Source: Serinus canaria (taxonomy: Eukaryota; Chordata; Aves; Passeriformes; Fringillidae). Taken from it: a stretch of 64,000 nucleotides of DNA. This document shows positions 46,501 to 58,626 of this stretch, one piece after another. The notes beneath the pieces are model-generated. The model made no database searches. It was not told where the DNA came from and saw only the letters and a program-made list of their open reading frames with translations. Position 1 is the first letter of the stretch; every line of letters starts with the position of its first letter. Position numbers and translations under genes: made by a program. The DNA is taken from contig NC_066323.1 of assembly GCF_022539315.1 (NCBI RefSeq), positions 11,893,219 through 11,957,218 on the forward strand, in the 5' to 3' direction.

Positions 46501-49500
46501 TTGTCTTTAGCAACCCTTCTCATCCCCATCCTGATCCTCATCCTCAGCTGAGCTCCATCACTAACAAAGGTGTCCATCCAGCTGACAATGAAATTGTAGC
46601 CACGTTTCCCTCTCAGCATTCCCTGATGGGCATTTTATCCTGAGCTCCCCCAGGAAACTGCTCTGCCAGCCAGAGGAGTTAGAATACATGGAACTCCATA
46701 TCGAGCAGGGAAGCCCTGAAAGGAGCAGCACTATTCCAAGAGGTGCTGCAACTCAGGTTTTGGAAACTGGACTGCCAAGGGGACACAACTGGCAGTGCAC
46801 TGGGGGATGCACAAAGTGCCCCAAACCTGCAAAGAACCTGTGGATGTGGTGGTGCAGGATTGCACCTTGCAAAACACGACTTGGCAGGCGGTGGGGAGAA
46901 GTCCTTTGATGTCGTGTCAGCCAGGAATTTCAGCCCTGTCAACTCCTCCTTGAGGGAGATCTGCATCCTTGGGAGGAGGCTTTCAGACAGGAGGGCACCA
47001 ATTGATACTAACAGGGGCTGTACTACCTGTTCTCTCTGAGCATGGACTGCCATTCCGGCTCATGCTGTACCTTTTTCCCCTGACACCTTCTCCCACTTGC
47101 CATGTGGCATCACTGCCAGCTGCCAGGAGAGGTTCCTTTTGTCCATCCTCCTCTTTGGCAAAGATTTTTTGTGTGGTAGCATCTTTTGCTTTTCCCCCAC
47201 CTGGTACTTGCATGAAGCATGCAGAGAGATCATTTGTTAAGCCTAGGAAGTCTGAAGCCACAGTACATGTAACTAATGGAGGAAGTGTGGGAATTTTATT
47301 TCTAGTCTGATCTAATCCCTATGCTGCAGGTCTCCACTTCTTCCAGCTCCATTAGGAAATTCCCATGCTGAGTAATATGGCGATGAATTGACTCAGAAGG
47401 AAGATACATTGCACCCAAGCCTCATCTCACCCTACTTTATTATTGGCTTATCACACTGAGTAAACTGGAGTAATAGTGCAGAAAATGGCTCCATCCACAT
47501 TATGCCCATCACACATGAGGATTTCCTGCTCTGAGTAAGTTGCTGTCACCAGTGGCCAGACCCACCTCTGGCAGCAGTTTCCTGGGAACACCAGGCAGTG
47601 TAAGTGTGCTATGGGGCCAGGGGCTTTACCCCCTGGGACAGCAGGGCAGGGCCTCACAGTGGGACAGAGCAGGACATGGGGGGCAGTCCCACTGCTGGGC
47701 TGCCCCAAGGCTGAGTTCAAGGTGGGAAGTCCACCTGCAAATCTGGACCAGAGGTACCCATGGCCAGGCAGACCATGTGGGTGCTCTCCTCTTTACTGCT
47801 GGTTTGGGGAGTGACGCCTTCGCAGTGGTGGAGCAGGGGCAAAACCAGCATCTCCCCAGGAATATGTGCCTCCTCTGACTAGTGTCTGCAGGCAGGGCAG
47901 GCTCTGACCAGTGCCCAAGCCTGGGGCTTTGCTCCCCACAGGACACTGACCCCACATCCTCTTCCTGCTGGTCCTGGCAGGGGAATGCTGGGATGGCAGG
48001 GACAGGCACAAGCAGGTCACAAGGACAAGTGACTGAAATGTCCTACATAACAGTGAGTGGGAGAAAATCCTCCACCCCAAAGACTCTTGAACTGCCTGTG
48101 ACAACCAGAAAGGGAATAAAAATAGTGCCTATTGTTGTGTGCAGGCAGCAGGCTGCAGCAGGGTTGTGTAATGGTACCAGCCAGCATGGGCTGCCTCTCC
48201 CAGAGATAGCAGGGCTATGTGGGTCAGCTGGGCACAGCTCAAAATGGGGCCAGGTGCCAGTGGTCCCTGGTGGACAGGAAGGATGACCCAGCCACTCTTC
48301 TAATGCCCAGCTGTACACCCTCAAGATCTAGTCTGGGGCTGGTGCCAACAGCTGGCACAATTCTCTGCTGTGTTCCCCCAGCCTGCCCTTCCCTGGAGCA
48401 GACAAGGTCCTGCACCTCTCCTCTAGCCCTACCCCACATGCCAGCTCTCCTCTGGGTGCTATCCACTTTCCCAGCCTCCTCCTGCGTCAAAGATCCCAAA
48501 ACCAGCCAGGAGGAGCCTCACCACTGCCCAGTGGAGGAGACACTCCCCACGGTGTCCAGCCCACACAAGGGATACATTTCCCTCCTAATCCTGGTCTGCA
48601 AAATTGTGAGATTAAGAAGGAGAAGAGCTTCCCAGCAGCCAGCATGGCATCAGCAGGAGCCAGGCCAGCCTCGCAGCTGTGCCAGGGCAGTCCTCACCCT
48701 GTGCACTGACAGATTCTGCAGCTGCTGTGCTTTGCTGATTGGCTCACAAATTGCTTTCCAACACCACAGTCCTGTTAAGTGTTTTAGCAAAGTCAAGATT
48801 TTGCGTTTTTATGGATTAAACACAGGTCTGTTGACACCAGCAGGAGCTGGTACCTGGCCAGAGGTGTGGCTGCAGGGTAAGTGGGTCAGGGAAGTGGCTT
48901 TCACAGACATCAGCCGGAGCTCGGAGCTGCCTGCCTGCTAGAGATCATGTCTGGCACTCTGCTGGCACTCCGAAATCACTTGCAGATGTGGCTCAGCACA
49001 GGCAAGTGCTAACTGCTAAGGTGTTAGTGGGGTTTGATGTACCAGTGTGTCTTAACCTGATCAGAACCCCCTGGCTGTCAGTGGGCTTGGGTGGGAGTCT
49101 GACAGGGTCCAGGAAAGGGAGCAGAGCAGGTGGGTGTGACAGTCTGATCCACTAAGTGCCAGTCTGACCTGCACTGGGGACTCAGGAGGGATGAGCACAC
49201 ACACCTGCAAGGCAAGGGCAGGTGGTCTCCCCAAGTCCCTGCAACCTGACACTGCATCTGAACCCTCTGCTCTCCTTAGTGGCAGCAGAAAGCAAAGGGG
49301 ACAGGTGATAAAGGCAGAGACACCAGACATTCAGCCCAGCAGTAACCCCCACCTCATTGCTTCATGACACAACTTTTCATTCAGCCCTGGACACAACTTT
49401 TCTTATGAAGTGCCAGAGCAAGATGTTCTCATCTTGCTGTAAATCTTCCCTGTACTCACCAGCACTTGAAGTTTGTCCCTACTAAATCCCTGTGTGGCTC

Positions 49501-50484
49501 TCTCCCTCCATCTGGGGAACATGCAAATACTTTTGGAGTTGATAAGTTCTTTCTATGTCAACTTTCAGGTTTATTTATGCAGCAAAATATCGCTTCATTA
49601 TACTGTAAATGAGGAATCCCTGGAAGAAGTCAAAGCAAGCAGGGAGGTTTGTTTGCACCCGTTTCATGTCAGGGATGAAAGGATCAGCTGGCAGTGCCAG
49701 CAGAACAGATTCTCATTAGGTGCAGCACTCCCCACGGCAGACACCAGTGTACTGTCCAGCCAGCTTGGCAGCTGTTGGGCTCTATTCAACCCTGCACCCA
49801 GCAGCCACCCGGCCCATTGCCCAACACCTAATGCTCACAGCCCCACACTTGGTCTTCTCATCCTGCTCCTGTGTCTCTATGGCCACTAAAGCAGCAAAGC
49901 CCTCTGAGCAGGTCACTGGTGCCCAGGAATTCAAGGGGCTGAGGGTTGTTGGTGCCTGTGCATATAGCAGGGCAAAAGAGTGGGCAGCATAACGGAGAAG
50001 GACAGTAGTGCAGCAGTGCCAGTGAAAGACCTGGCATGGGAGATCATGGTGCATGCCAAGCAGTCACCACAAACAGCAGATCACTACCTGTTCCCAGGGG
50101 AAGAGATGGGGATCATGGCTACCACTCCAGTGTGAGAGTGCCCAGGTCCCCTCTGGGTACCCCTAGAGTGTGTGGGGCATGGGGACAACATCCCCTCCTC
50201 AAAGGCTCTGCAGCCACAGGTACACCCTGCAGGTGTGGCAGCTGGTGTTGGTAAAGCAGGTTGGCCAGTAAAAGCAGGTTGCTAGCTGCAGCTGGGAAAG
50301 CAGGATGCTGTCCTGGGCAGGGAGGCAGGGCTGTGCCTGCAGCCTCAGACACCCATGGAACACTGAGGAAAGAGGACCTTTGCCCACCCTCTTTGTGAGC
50401 AGAGAGATGGGGCAGGATCCATGAGAGGCTGTGCTGTAGAGGGCTGGATATTTGCAGCTCAAGAGGAAAGTCTCTGGCATGGCT
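43523..50484. other. Gene-poor region, nothing coding recognised
   Basis: No gene is recognised. The stretch from about 44,885 to 45,460 is AT-rich, with several TAAT-type motifs, and is flagged as a candidate regulatory island. The open frame at 48219-48941 (240 codons) has no recognisable domain. Confidence 0.45.
44885..45460. promoter_or_regulatory. Candidate conserved non-coding island
   Basis: About 570 AT-rich bases contrast with GC-rich flanks. They contain repeated GATAAATA words (about 44,913, 44,961, 45,002), TCTAATTATA at about 45,262 and TTTAATTAGG at about 45,420. There is no open frame of note and no simple repeat. Assignment as regulatory is inference. Confidence 0.22.
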
Positions 50485-50578
50485 TAATCCAGCTGAAGCA
50501 ACTGTGCTTAGATAGAGTCACTAGGTGCAAATGACACCTAGCACAGAATATCTTAGCACAGTTGCTTCAGCTGGATTA
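50485..50578. ncRNA. 94-nt near-perfect hairpin (small-RNA precursor or palindromic MITE)
   Basis: Bases 50485-50508 are exactly complementary to 50555-50578 (24 uninterrupted pairs). After one mismatch, five more pairs follow (AGATA with TATCT), then an internal loop of 6 by 7 bases, then seven pairs (CTAGGTG at 50521-50527 with CACCTAG at 50535-50541), closed by a 7-base loop (CAAATGA). That is 36 pairs in 94 nt. Such a stem is far beyond chance. Two readings are possible. One is a microRNA-like precursor, with arms roughly TCCAGCTGAAGCAACTGTGC and GCACAGTTGCTTCAGCTGGA. The other is a very short palindromic DNA transposon; the outermost bases are TA on both sides, as after mariner-type insertion. 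I do not recognise either arm as a known microRNA or element. The strand cannot be set from structure. Confidence 0.6.
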
Positions 50579-53500
50579 TGAGGGAGTTTAGTTGGATGAA
50601 TATTTCTAGATCAATTGCAGATTTGCTTGACAACACTGGCAGCCCAAATGGGTTTGAACTATCATTTATATGAGGAGCAGAGAGCTCAGTGCCTGGTGAC
50701 AGTGCTCTTGGCCCAGCTCTCAGGGGGTGCCCTGTTCACATCCCCAGACAAAATGGGCTGATTTTCCCCAGAATCCGACTATCCCTGCTAGGGCGCCCAC
50801 ATAAGAAAGGTTCCTACCTAGGCAGCACCAAATATTTAGCTGAAAAGGGTTTTGGGACACATGTGTTCCCCTGCCCTAAAGGGGTTCACTCTTTGCTAAT
50901 CCCTGGCACGAGTTTGACCTACTCTAAGTGCCTCCCTATAGGAAGATGCTGACATTGCAGAAATAGTCAACCTATTTTTAAAGGTTAGGAATGCTCCTAG
51001 CAAATTCTCCCCTGAGTTTTCTTCCCCCCAGCTTTTTCTCACCCTCTGCCTCTCCCTTGAGATAGCAATCAATGATACCGCAGGTTTAATTAATGTTTTT
51101 GACTTCCAGCACAGGGATGTGACTTCTCCTCTGTGCTTTTGCCAGGAGTGGTCTTATCCCGCCAAACAGGCAGGTAATCTGGGCAGGCAAGACTGGCTTC
51201 ATACCTGCAGCTCTAACAAGGTTGTGCCTTTGGGATTTGTGGTAGTGCTGGCAAGGCGCAGAGCCCCAGTGCTTGCACCATGCATCTAGCTGTTGCTAGA
51301 AAAGCCATGAGCTGAGGCAGAGTAATGCCAGGACCTACACAGGGAGGGAAGAGAAGGCACAAGGGAAGCCAGGCTGGGTTTCTGCCCAAAAGGATGCCCT
51401 GGTGCAGGGAGGACAGCAGCCAGGATGCTGGCATGGTCACAGTCACAGTCACAGAACCAGTGCATTTAACTAAATAATCCTTGTTTTAAAGCAAAAGAAG
51501 CATCACCACTGGCCTTGCAAACCTCAAGCCCTGGCAACGACTTCTCCCCACAGCAAGGAGGGACAAGCTGTTCCACAGGACCCCAGCCCATCACTGCTTC
51601 AGCCCCTCAGTCCCCACTGCCAGTCTCTGCCATGATGCAGCACTGGCGTCAGCATGGGAACATCCAGAGAGTGCTGAGAGCAGCTGGCACATTGCTGCTG
51701 TCCAGGGCTGTTCTGGGGCCCTTCTAGTTTTGTCCGAGATACTCAGACTATATAAAATTAGATTTAGCCTTAGTGCTAAAAAAGAAGTGCTAATACCATT
51801 CAGCTGAGGGCTAAAGATGGGGCCACATCTATTAATAACCCTGTCATTTTCACTCTGGAGTGGCATTTCAAGCCAGCCTGCTCCAGCACAGCTGAAGATT
51901 CTGTTACTCGAGAGCCACCTTTAGCCGTGGCTCTGTTTCATGCAGAGTGGCAAGAACACTCCCTGCAGGTGCTCACTTCTCATTACTGGGATGCTTTTTC
52001 TCCCGGGGTGTTTAGTCAGTGCTGAGCAGCAGAGATATGCCATTAGAGCTGAGGCAATCTCTGCTGGTCAGTGTGGTCTGGAAGATGGTCAGGCAGCCCT
52101 GGGAGCAAGGCAGCAGTAAAGGCAGGAGGAACAGGGAGCTCAGGGCATGGGCTGCACTCAGCAGGCACAGGTTGGTCTGGCAGTAACAGAGACTTTCGGT
52201 CCCCAGGGATGTCAGTGTCAAGCTGGGAAGGCAATCTGTGCCAGCAACAGCTGGGAAAGGGAAGGAGGCCTGGACAATTCCCAGTGTCATGGGTCTCCTG
52301 TTGTCATGCAATGCATGTTGCAGATAGGGAAGGGAAAGTTCACTGCCACTGCTCCCCTCCCAGTGGCACCCGCCCTGTCTCAGTGGAGCAGGGAGATATG
52401 GGATAAGAGGAGGTGATGATCCTGTTTTTCCCGGTCCTGCCTGCATTCTCATGTTATTGTACTTCTGAGAGCCCCAGAAAAAAAACAAACTCCTGTGGTC
52501 CATGTGAGGGTTAAGTCTATTAATCAGCTATTAAACTAAAGTTTTGAGTTAAAAGCTTGCCAGAAAGGTGCCAACTGCATGCAAAGCAGGAGTTACCCAG
52601 TTCACATTTGGCTGAGCAGGAGTACAAAACATACCCCTTGCAGTGAAACAAAAAAGCCACGAGTGGATAACATACCCCGCAAGCAGAGCTTTGCCTCTTC
52701 CCAGGCATAAATCATCCATGAGTGGGCTGTGATGTTCTCTGTTGTGCCTGTTATCTGCTGTGTGAAGCTCCCTGCAAACATTCCCAGCTCTGCAGGCAGC
52801 TTGAGTGCTGCTTCTGGGATGAGCAGGCTGCACCCTGACTTGCTTATTTTACTGTCAACATCCCCAGGGTCCCTGGGCTACCACGGCCTCATGAAGCAGG
52901 ACATCAGTATCCACCAGGCTGCCTCCATGCTGAGCCAAGGACAATTTTGCTTGTTCTGCCTCAAAGCATGTCCTAGGAACATAACAAACACCTTCTGCCT
53001 CCACAACAGCTACACCTCTTCCCCACAGACCCTCCACTGCTGCAATGCCCATAAAACCCCCAGTGGATTGCCCTCAGCTGCTTCCTGCCCCCTAAACCTG
53101 CTGGGCGGGGGGCTGCTAGTGCCCTGGGCAGTCTGTGCATGGTAAGTGAGTGCTGGGCACCTGCTGCAGCCCTGCCAGGTACAGAGACCCCCACAGTGCC
53201 TGCTCCTGCTGCTTCTGGGGCCCCAAAAAGAGGCATCCAAGCAGCCATGCCTGGAAGGGGAGATGACCAGACAGGCACCCATGGTTGCACAGCCCCTAGG
53301 TTCCTTAGGAAACCAGCACAACAGCAGCCCTACTTCTGCCTGAACAGGTGAAAGCAGGGATGGAGCTAGCGGGAGGAGACAAAGAGCAGTGCCAGAGACA
53401 GTCACTTGGTCCCCCAAGGAAGGACAGTCCTACTGTGGCAGCAAAGCCAAGCTCTGCAGGCTGGCAGTGGCCAGGCTTGGTCCTTGTGGATGCACCCAGG

Positions 53501-55484
53501 GAATGGCTGTCCTGCACTGCAACCCCTGCCTGCAAGAAAGGGGCTGGCTGCTTTTCCCAAAAGCAGCCATAAATGTTCTATTGTGCCAACAGCTCTGCTG
53601 CTCATTTACCCATCCCTGGTGCTGCTGGTGGCTACACTGAAGCACTGAGCACAGATGTGCTGTCCCCCAGCCAGCTTCACACTTCTGATGAGTAAAGAGC
53701 AGGAGGGATGGCAGGTTTCTCCATGCCACGTGTGCCTGGGCTGCTGGGAACCGTCAGCCTGACTGGGAGACTGCAGGTGGGGCTGCAGTGTGGCCAGGAG
53801 AATTTGTTAATTGCATGCTGTCAGATGCTATAGTTTGTATGAAGCTTAGGACAGAGACCTGCTCTAGGTCTCTAGACCTCTCAGGCACCTCTGCCTGGGC
53901 CATCAATGCACACCAACCTCGAGCTTGCTGCTGCTTGAGCAGGGAACCCAGCTTGGCTCTGCATGTTTCCTGTTGCTCACTGAACTATTTCTCTGGCAGC
54001 AGGGATGCTGCACTGGCAGGGGCACAGCCAGAGCTGTTGACAGCCAACAATCAGGTATGCTGGGGGCTGTGCAGTCTCCAGGCCCGAATGCATCAGGCCA
54101 ATGCAAAACTTCAGGAGCATCCTTGACCCTTGCTTCTGTTGCTCCCTGCTCTTCCTGAGGACCTTCATGGACCCCAAAGGCAAGCTGATGGGCAGCTCCA
54201 TCCACCCCCTTGCTCTCCAGCCACCAGAGAGTGGCTCTGGCTGGCTCCAGCCTCCCCATTCAGTCTGGCAGGGGGGCAGCAGAGCCATGCCACCAAGCAC
54301 AAATCCCATTAAACGCTCCACAGCGCTGAGCTGCAGCTCCAAGCTCTGAGCCTCCCAAAGGACATAAGGCTGCTTAGGACACCCTAAGCTCTTCATGCAG
54401 ATGAGTACTTGAGGCCATCAAAGAGGTCTTAAAAGCTTAAGGCAGGTAAATGTTTAAACTGCTCTAAGCCCTCAGTGTCACAGCCGGGCCAGAGGGAAGT
54501 CCCCAGCTAAAAGCCATCTCTGCATAGTCACCCTCTGCCACAGCACAGCAGCACTCAAAGGCCACCAAGCTCTCCCTTCCTCAGCTGCATTGCTCTCCCA
54601 AGTCCATCCTTCTGTCCCTGCCATCCTCCCCAAGCCACATCTTCACAGCAAAGGCTCAGGCTGCCATGTCTCTCCCACCATATTTATTTCCTGTCTAGAC
54701 AGTGGTAGTTTGAATATGCAGCCCTCCAAATCCCAGCTGTGCATACTACTACCTCTCATCAGGAGAGTAATGAAATGAATGCTTTTTCGTGGGCAGTTAC
54801 ATACTTAATTCAAGCTTCTACCCCTGATAAGCCCGAATGAAATTGCATGGAGTATAGCAGGTGCCTCAGGAGTGTTTTCATAAATAAATCTGGAGGTTTT
54901 AGTGGGATCTTTAATACACGCTAAATAGGAGTCTGTCACAAACTTGCAGAGACACAGCAGAATATGTTTTATCCACAACAGCAGATCAATGCACACAGAT
55001 TTTCCTCAAGTGCTTTCTTGGTGTCACTAATGACTTGTTCCTTCTGGTTGCAAAGAACTGTATTTGCACTAACGGGATACCACAAATTACTTCACTTGCT
55101 TCCAAGAGGCTGAAGCTGCCCTTAAGCTTAATACTGCGAGTTATTGCAGGTATCTGCCTCTTTCCTCCGAGGTATCATGAGAAAAGCCTTGCTGCTTGTC
55201 TCCTTCCCAGGTCTTGTGTTCCTACTTGTTTATTGTCAGTGTGGGAACAAACTCAGCTTTTCAGTTTGAACTGTGCATTTGCCCTAGAGAGGACCCTGGA
55301 TGTGGAATGCTCACCAGCTGAGCTTCCATCCTGCACCTGCAGCCATTTCCCTCCCCAGGCTCTGTTAACTCAGGAAGTGCCACCAATGTAGCATTTCTAA
55401 ACATACTCCCTCACAGCAGGAACACTGTGCCCCTTCTCAGAGCTGCCTGCCTTGGAGCAGGACTTGCTTTCAAACTACGTCTTC
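50579..55484. other. Gene-poor region, nothing coding recognised
   Basis: No gene is recognised. Small tandem GTCACA/CAGTCA repeats occur at about 51,436-51,455. An AT-rich patch at about 54,780-55,000 has no other distinguishing feature. Confidence 0.45.
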
Positions 55485-55580
55485 ATGTTTAGGAATGTTT
55501 ATTGTGCTTTGTTAATCATTGTACTTGATGGTCCTAGAGGTCTTTTCCATCCTAAATTATTTTATTCCTACATCATCAAG
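55485..55580 (+). mobile_element. Possible old CR1 3'-end remnant
   Basis: The words 'cttgatggtcctagaggtc', 'ttttccatcctaaatta' and 'ttttattcctac' resemble the decayed 3' terminus of CR1 (gatggactagaggtc...ttccaaccta...attctat). Only about 60-90 bases are alignable by eye, so the call is tentative. Confidence 0.4.
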
Positions 55581-55956
55581 CTTAAGTTTGCTATTAACTG
55601 TGCTGGGATAGACACTATCTGCAGCACACATGCATTGCAAAATCAAAGCAAATCAATGTTTTATTTTAACACAAGAAACATCACATCCAGCCAAGAGGTC
55701 TGATGTGATACTTTTCAGCAAGCTCCCCAGCCCAAGCCACTTTCCCACCTTCCCATCTTCATCCCATCTAGTGCACAGCACTGCTGCTTCTCCTGTGGCC
55801 AATCTGGTCCCAGTCTAAAATGACCCCATAAAGGACACTTTGTGACCTTCCCAGCTTTTGCAAGAAGATGACACAAGGACCAGTTGTAACCAGTGCTACA
55901 ATAAGCACCATTCCCTCTACACTTCAGTCATCCCCAGCCCTGCGCTGTGCGAGGGA

Positions 55957-56049
55957 GGGATGGATGGATGGATGGATGGATGGATGGATGGATGGATGGA
56001 TGGATGGATGGATGGATGGATGGATGGATGGATGGATGGATGGATGGAT
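55957..56049. repeat. (GGAT)n microsatellite, about 23 units
   Basis: This is an uninterrupted TGGA/GGAT tetranucleotide array of about 93 bases. It has the same motif family as the TCCA array at 43461-43522 but the opposite orientation, 12.4 kb away. Confidence 0.98.
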
Positions 56050-56996
56050 AGCATGTGATGGATCACCACTTTTAGCCCTTTGACAGGCATGGGAATCTAC
56101 TGTTGGATCTTTCATAGGTTTTATCTCTATGCAGAGCCATAAAGAAAGTGAAAAATGGAGCCAAGCACTTTGATGTGAATCAACACAGAGAGTTCCCAGT
56201 GTTCAGGCACCTCAGACTCCACAGATCACCAGAGGATGTTTTCTTCTCCCAGCTAAGGGCAGAGACCTCTGAGAAAACCCTGCTCCAGCCCCAGGAGCCT
56301 GGCATGTGTGAAAATATATTTGGAGGGAGGGGACAATTTCCATATGAAAGAAGGAATTGACTTGAGAAGAAATAGGGAGACTGCAGCATGACACTAACAT
56401 GAAAAGCACACTCATGAATATGGACTGGGTAGGAGAGCCCAAAACACTCATTTCCACATTTGCAAATGCAGATTTATTTTTCATGCAGAACAAATGCTAA
56501 AGGGGCTCCAGGTCCTTACAGCAGAAACATGCAGCAGCATGCTTGGGATGCTCCTGAGCTGCTGCACCAAGCTCAGACCCTGTGCATGGGGACACACATG
56601 CAGGTCTCATCCTAAAAAGCACTGCATATGCCAGATCCCACTGTTGGGATAGGAATGAGGGATCTTCAACACACTGCTTGCAACACCACCTATTCCTCCT
56701 CTTCCCCTGCGTAAAACTTTGCTCCCTAACTCGCAGTCAGAGTCTGGGAGACCCCAGACCCCCAGCACAGCAAATAGTGGGATATTTATTTCATTAAGGC
56801 TGAGGTTCCCTTTCTGTTGAAGGATTCTCACATGTACTTCTCAGTTTTTTTAAAAAAAATTCAAGCCCGGTCCAGCAAATTAAATCTTTTACCATGGTGT
56901 TAGTTTTCATATCATTTCCAAACCTAAAAAAGCAATTTATTAAGATGCTATAACCATACCATTACATCATGAGACAGGAAAACAGTGAGAGAACGT

Positions 56997-56997
<1 letters not shown>
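56050..56997. other. Gene-poor region, nothing recognised
   Basis: No gene, RNA or transposon is recognised between the tetranucleotide array and the long A run. A TTTTTTTAAAAAAAA word occurs at about 56,847-56,861. Confidence 0.45.

Positions 56998-57043
<46 letters not shown>
56998..57043. repeat. Poly-A tract, 46 bases
   Basis: A pure run of 46 A is the longest homopolymer in the window. No retroelement body or AATAAA signal is recognisable in the 100 bases before it, and I see no flanking target-site duplication. A pure run this long may be a sequencing or assembly estimate rather than an exact length. A T-run (about 57,250-57,264) lies 200 bases further on. Confidence 0.95.
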
Positions 57044-57045
<2 letters not shown>

Positions 57046-58601
57046 AGCTTACTCAGCTCTTAATGTAGCCCAAGTGATCATTCAGGCATCCTTGGAATGA
57101 GAATTTTGAATTAAGGGTGATGATAGCCTTAAATAATAACCTCCATACTGTCTACAAGGCTTTTATTCTATTAACTCCAGCATCTCAAGCAGGATGATAA
57201 ATTCACTCACTAATGGTCAAATAGCACTTTTTCTTATTGCTTGTATTTTATTTTTTTTTTTTTTGGCAGATACCATATCTGCAATCCAGCCTGTGCCGGT
57301 GCTGACAGCACTTGCAAGAAGCCTTTCTATTCAACTGATTTTTAATGACTGAGCAGCTTTGCTGCTGGGGAAGTTTTGGTCTCTGGGATGAAAATAAATG
57401 GGACATGCCTTTATTTCTAACTACTCTGTGCTTTGCCAGTTCTTTTTTTTTACACAGAAATATCACCCGAGTCCCCAGGACATGAAGGAACACATTCACA
57501 ACCCCAGCCCTCTGGTCTCTGCTGCCTGGTTCAGCTTCACTTCTCTCTCTAGGTTCACACACCTTCATATTTTTTAGAAGTTCAAGATTCTCCAAACTAT
57601 CATTTATATTCCACATTTGGTCTGTTACTAAGTTTGTGTCAGAATTGGTGCAAGAGTGACAAGAACCCTGCCACTGCCGTGGGAATGCAGTGATTCAAAC
57701 AAAGCCTTGCCTAAATACTATGTCTTGTCTATGGACAAGGCAAGCAGCAGCAAATAACTTTTTTGATTTATACTCAGGACACAGGTACAATAAACAATTC
57801 AGTAAATAACATGAAATGCCAGCTGGGTATGGCTGAGGCTCTCAGGGAATTTTCCTCTTCAGAAAAGCTGACTATTCAACAATTTGACATTTAATGTATC
57901 CTAAATTTCTTAAACTGGACTCATAACTGGAAAATGCAATGGTGGCTGTCACCTCTGCAGTGATGAAGGGGAAAATCCAAGTTGATTCCCCTGGCCCCTT
58001 CCCCTGCCTGGTATTTTTCCATGGCCTGGTTACCCTTTGGACACATCCCAAGTTCCTTCCTGTGGTGGTCTCTGAAATTCATTTAAATCAGGAAATTACT
58101 CTGCCTGTTTTTCTCCACAGACTACATGTGTACAGGCTGACAAATCACAGCAGGATGGATGTCAACCATGATTTAACCCTTCATATCCATGGCCAGGCCC
58201 TTCTGAAGGCTGCCTTTCCTGTCAGTTCAGTGTGCCACAGCTTCTGGAAAGGATCATTTTATTTACCCTTGACTGGATCCTCCTTGACTACAGTTCATCA
58301 TCCTCAGGAGTGCTCACAGCCCCTGGTATTCAGGTGTTTGATGTAGGTGCAGCTTGGCTGCACAGTGCTGGCACTTGGCTGCCATCGGCACTGCAGGTGT
58401 GCAGGAACTGTTGGGATCCACGGCAGCGAGACCAGCACCCCTGGTGCCACAGACTGGGCATGAGGGAAGGAGCCACAAGGCTGTGCAGAGGCTGTTCCTC
58501 AAAGAGATCAGAGGTTTGCACTTGTTGCTACAGGATGGGACATGGCAGGGGCTGTTCTGTAGCCAAGCTTGGGGCAGCTGAGCAGGTCCCATCTCCCCCA
58601 G

Positions 58602-58626
58602 AGACACTTGTGAACCACAAGTGTCT
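58602..58626. repeat. 11-bp perfect inverted repeat with 3-base loop
   Basis: AGACACTTGTG at 58602-58612 is exactly complementary to CACAAGTGTCT at 58616-58626, with loop AAC. It is short enough to be chance within 64 kb. Confidence 0.6.

Noticed and set aside
57248..57616. 122-codon minus-strand frame ending in an A-rich run
   Set aside because: Considered as a processed retrocopy, but the protein is unrecognised and no signal or target-site duplication is seen.
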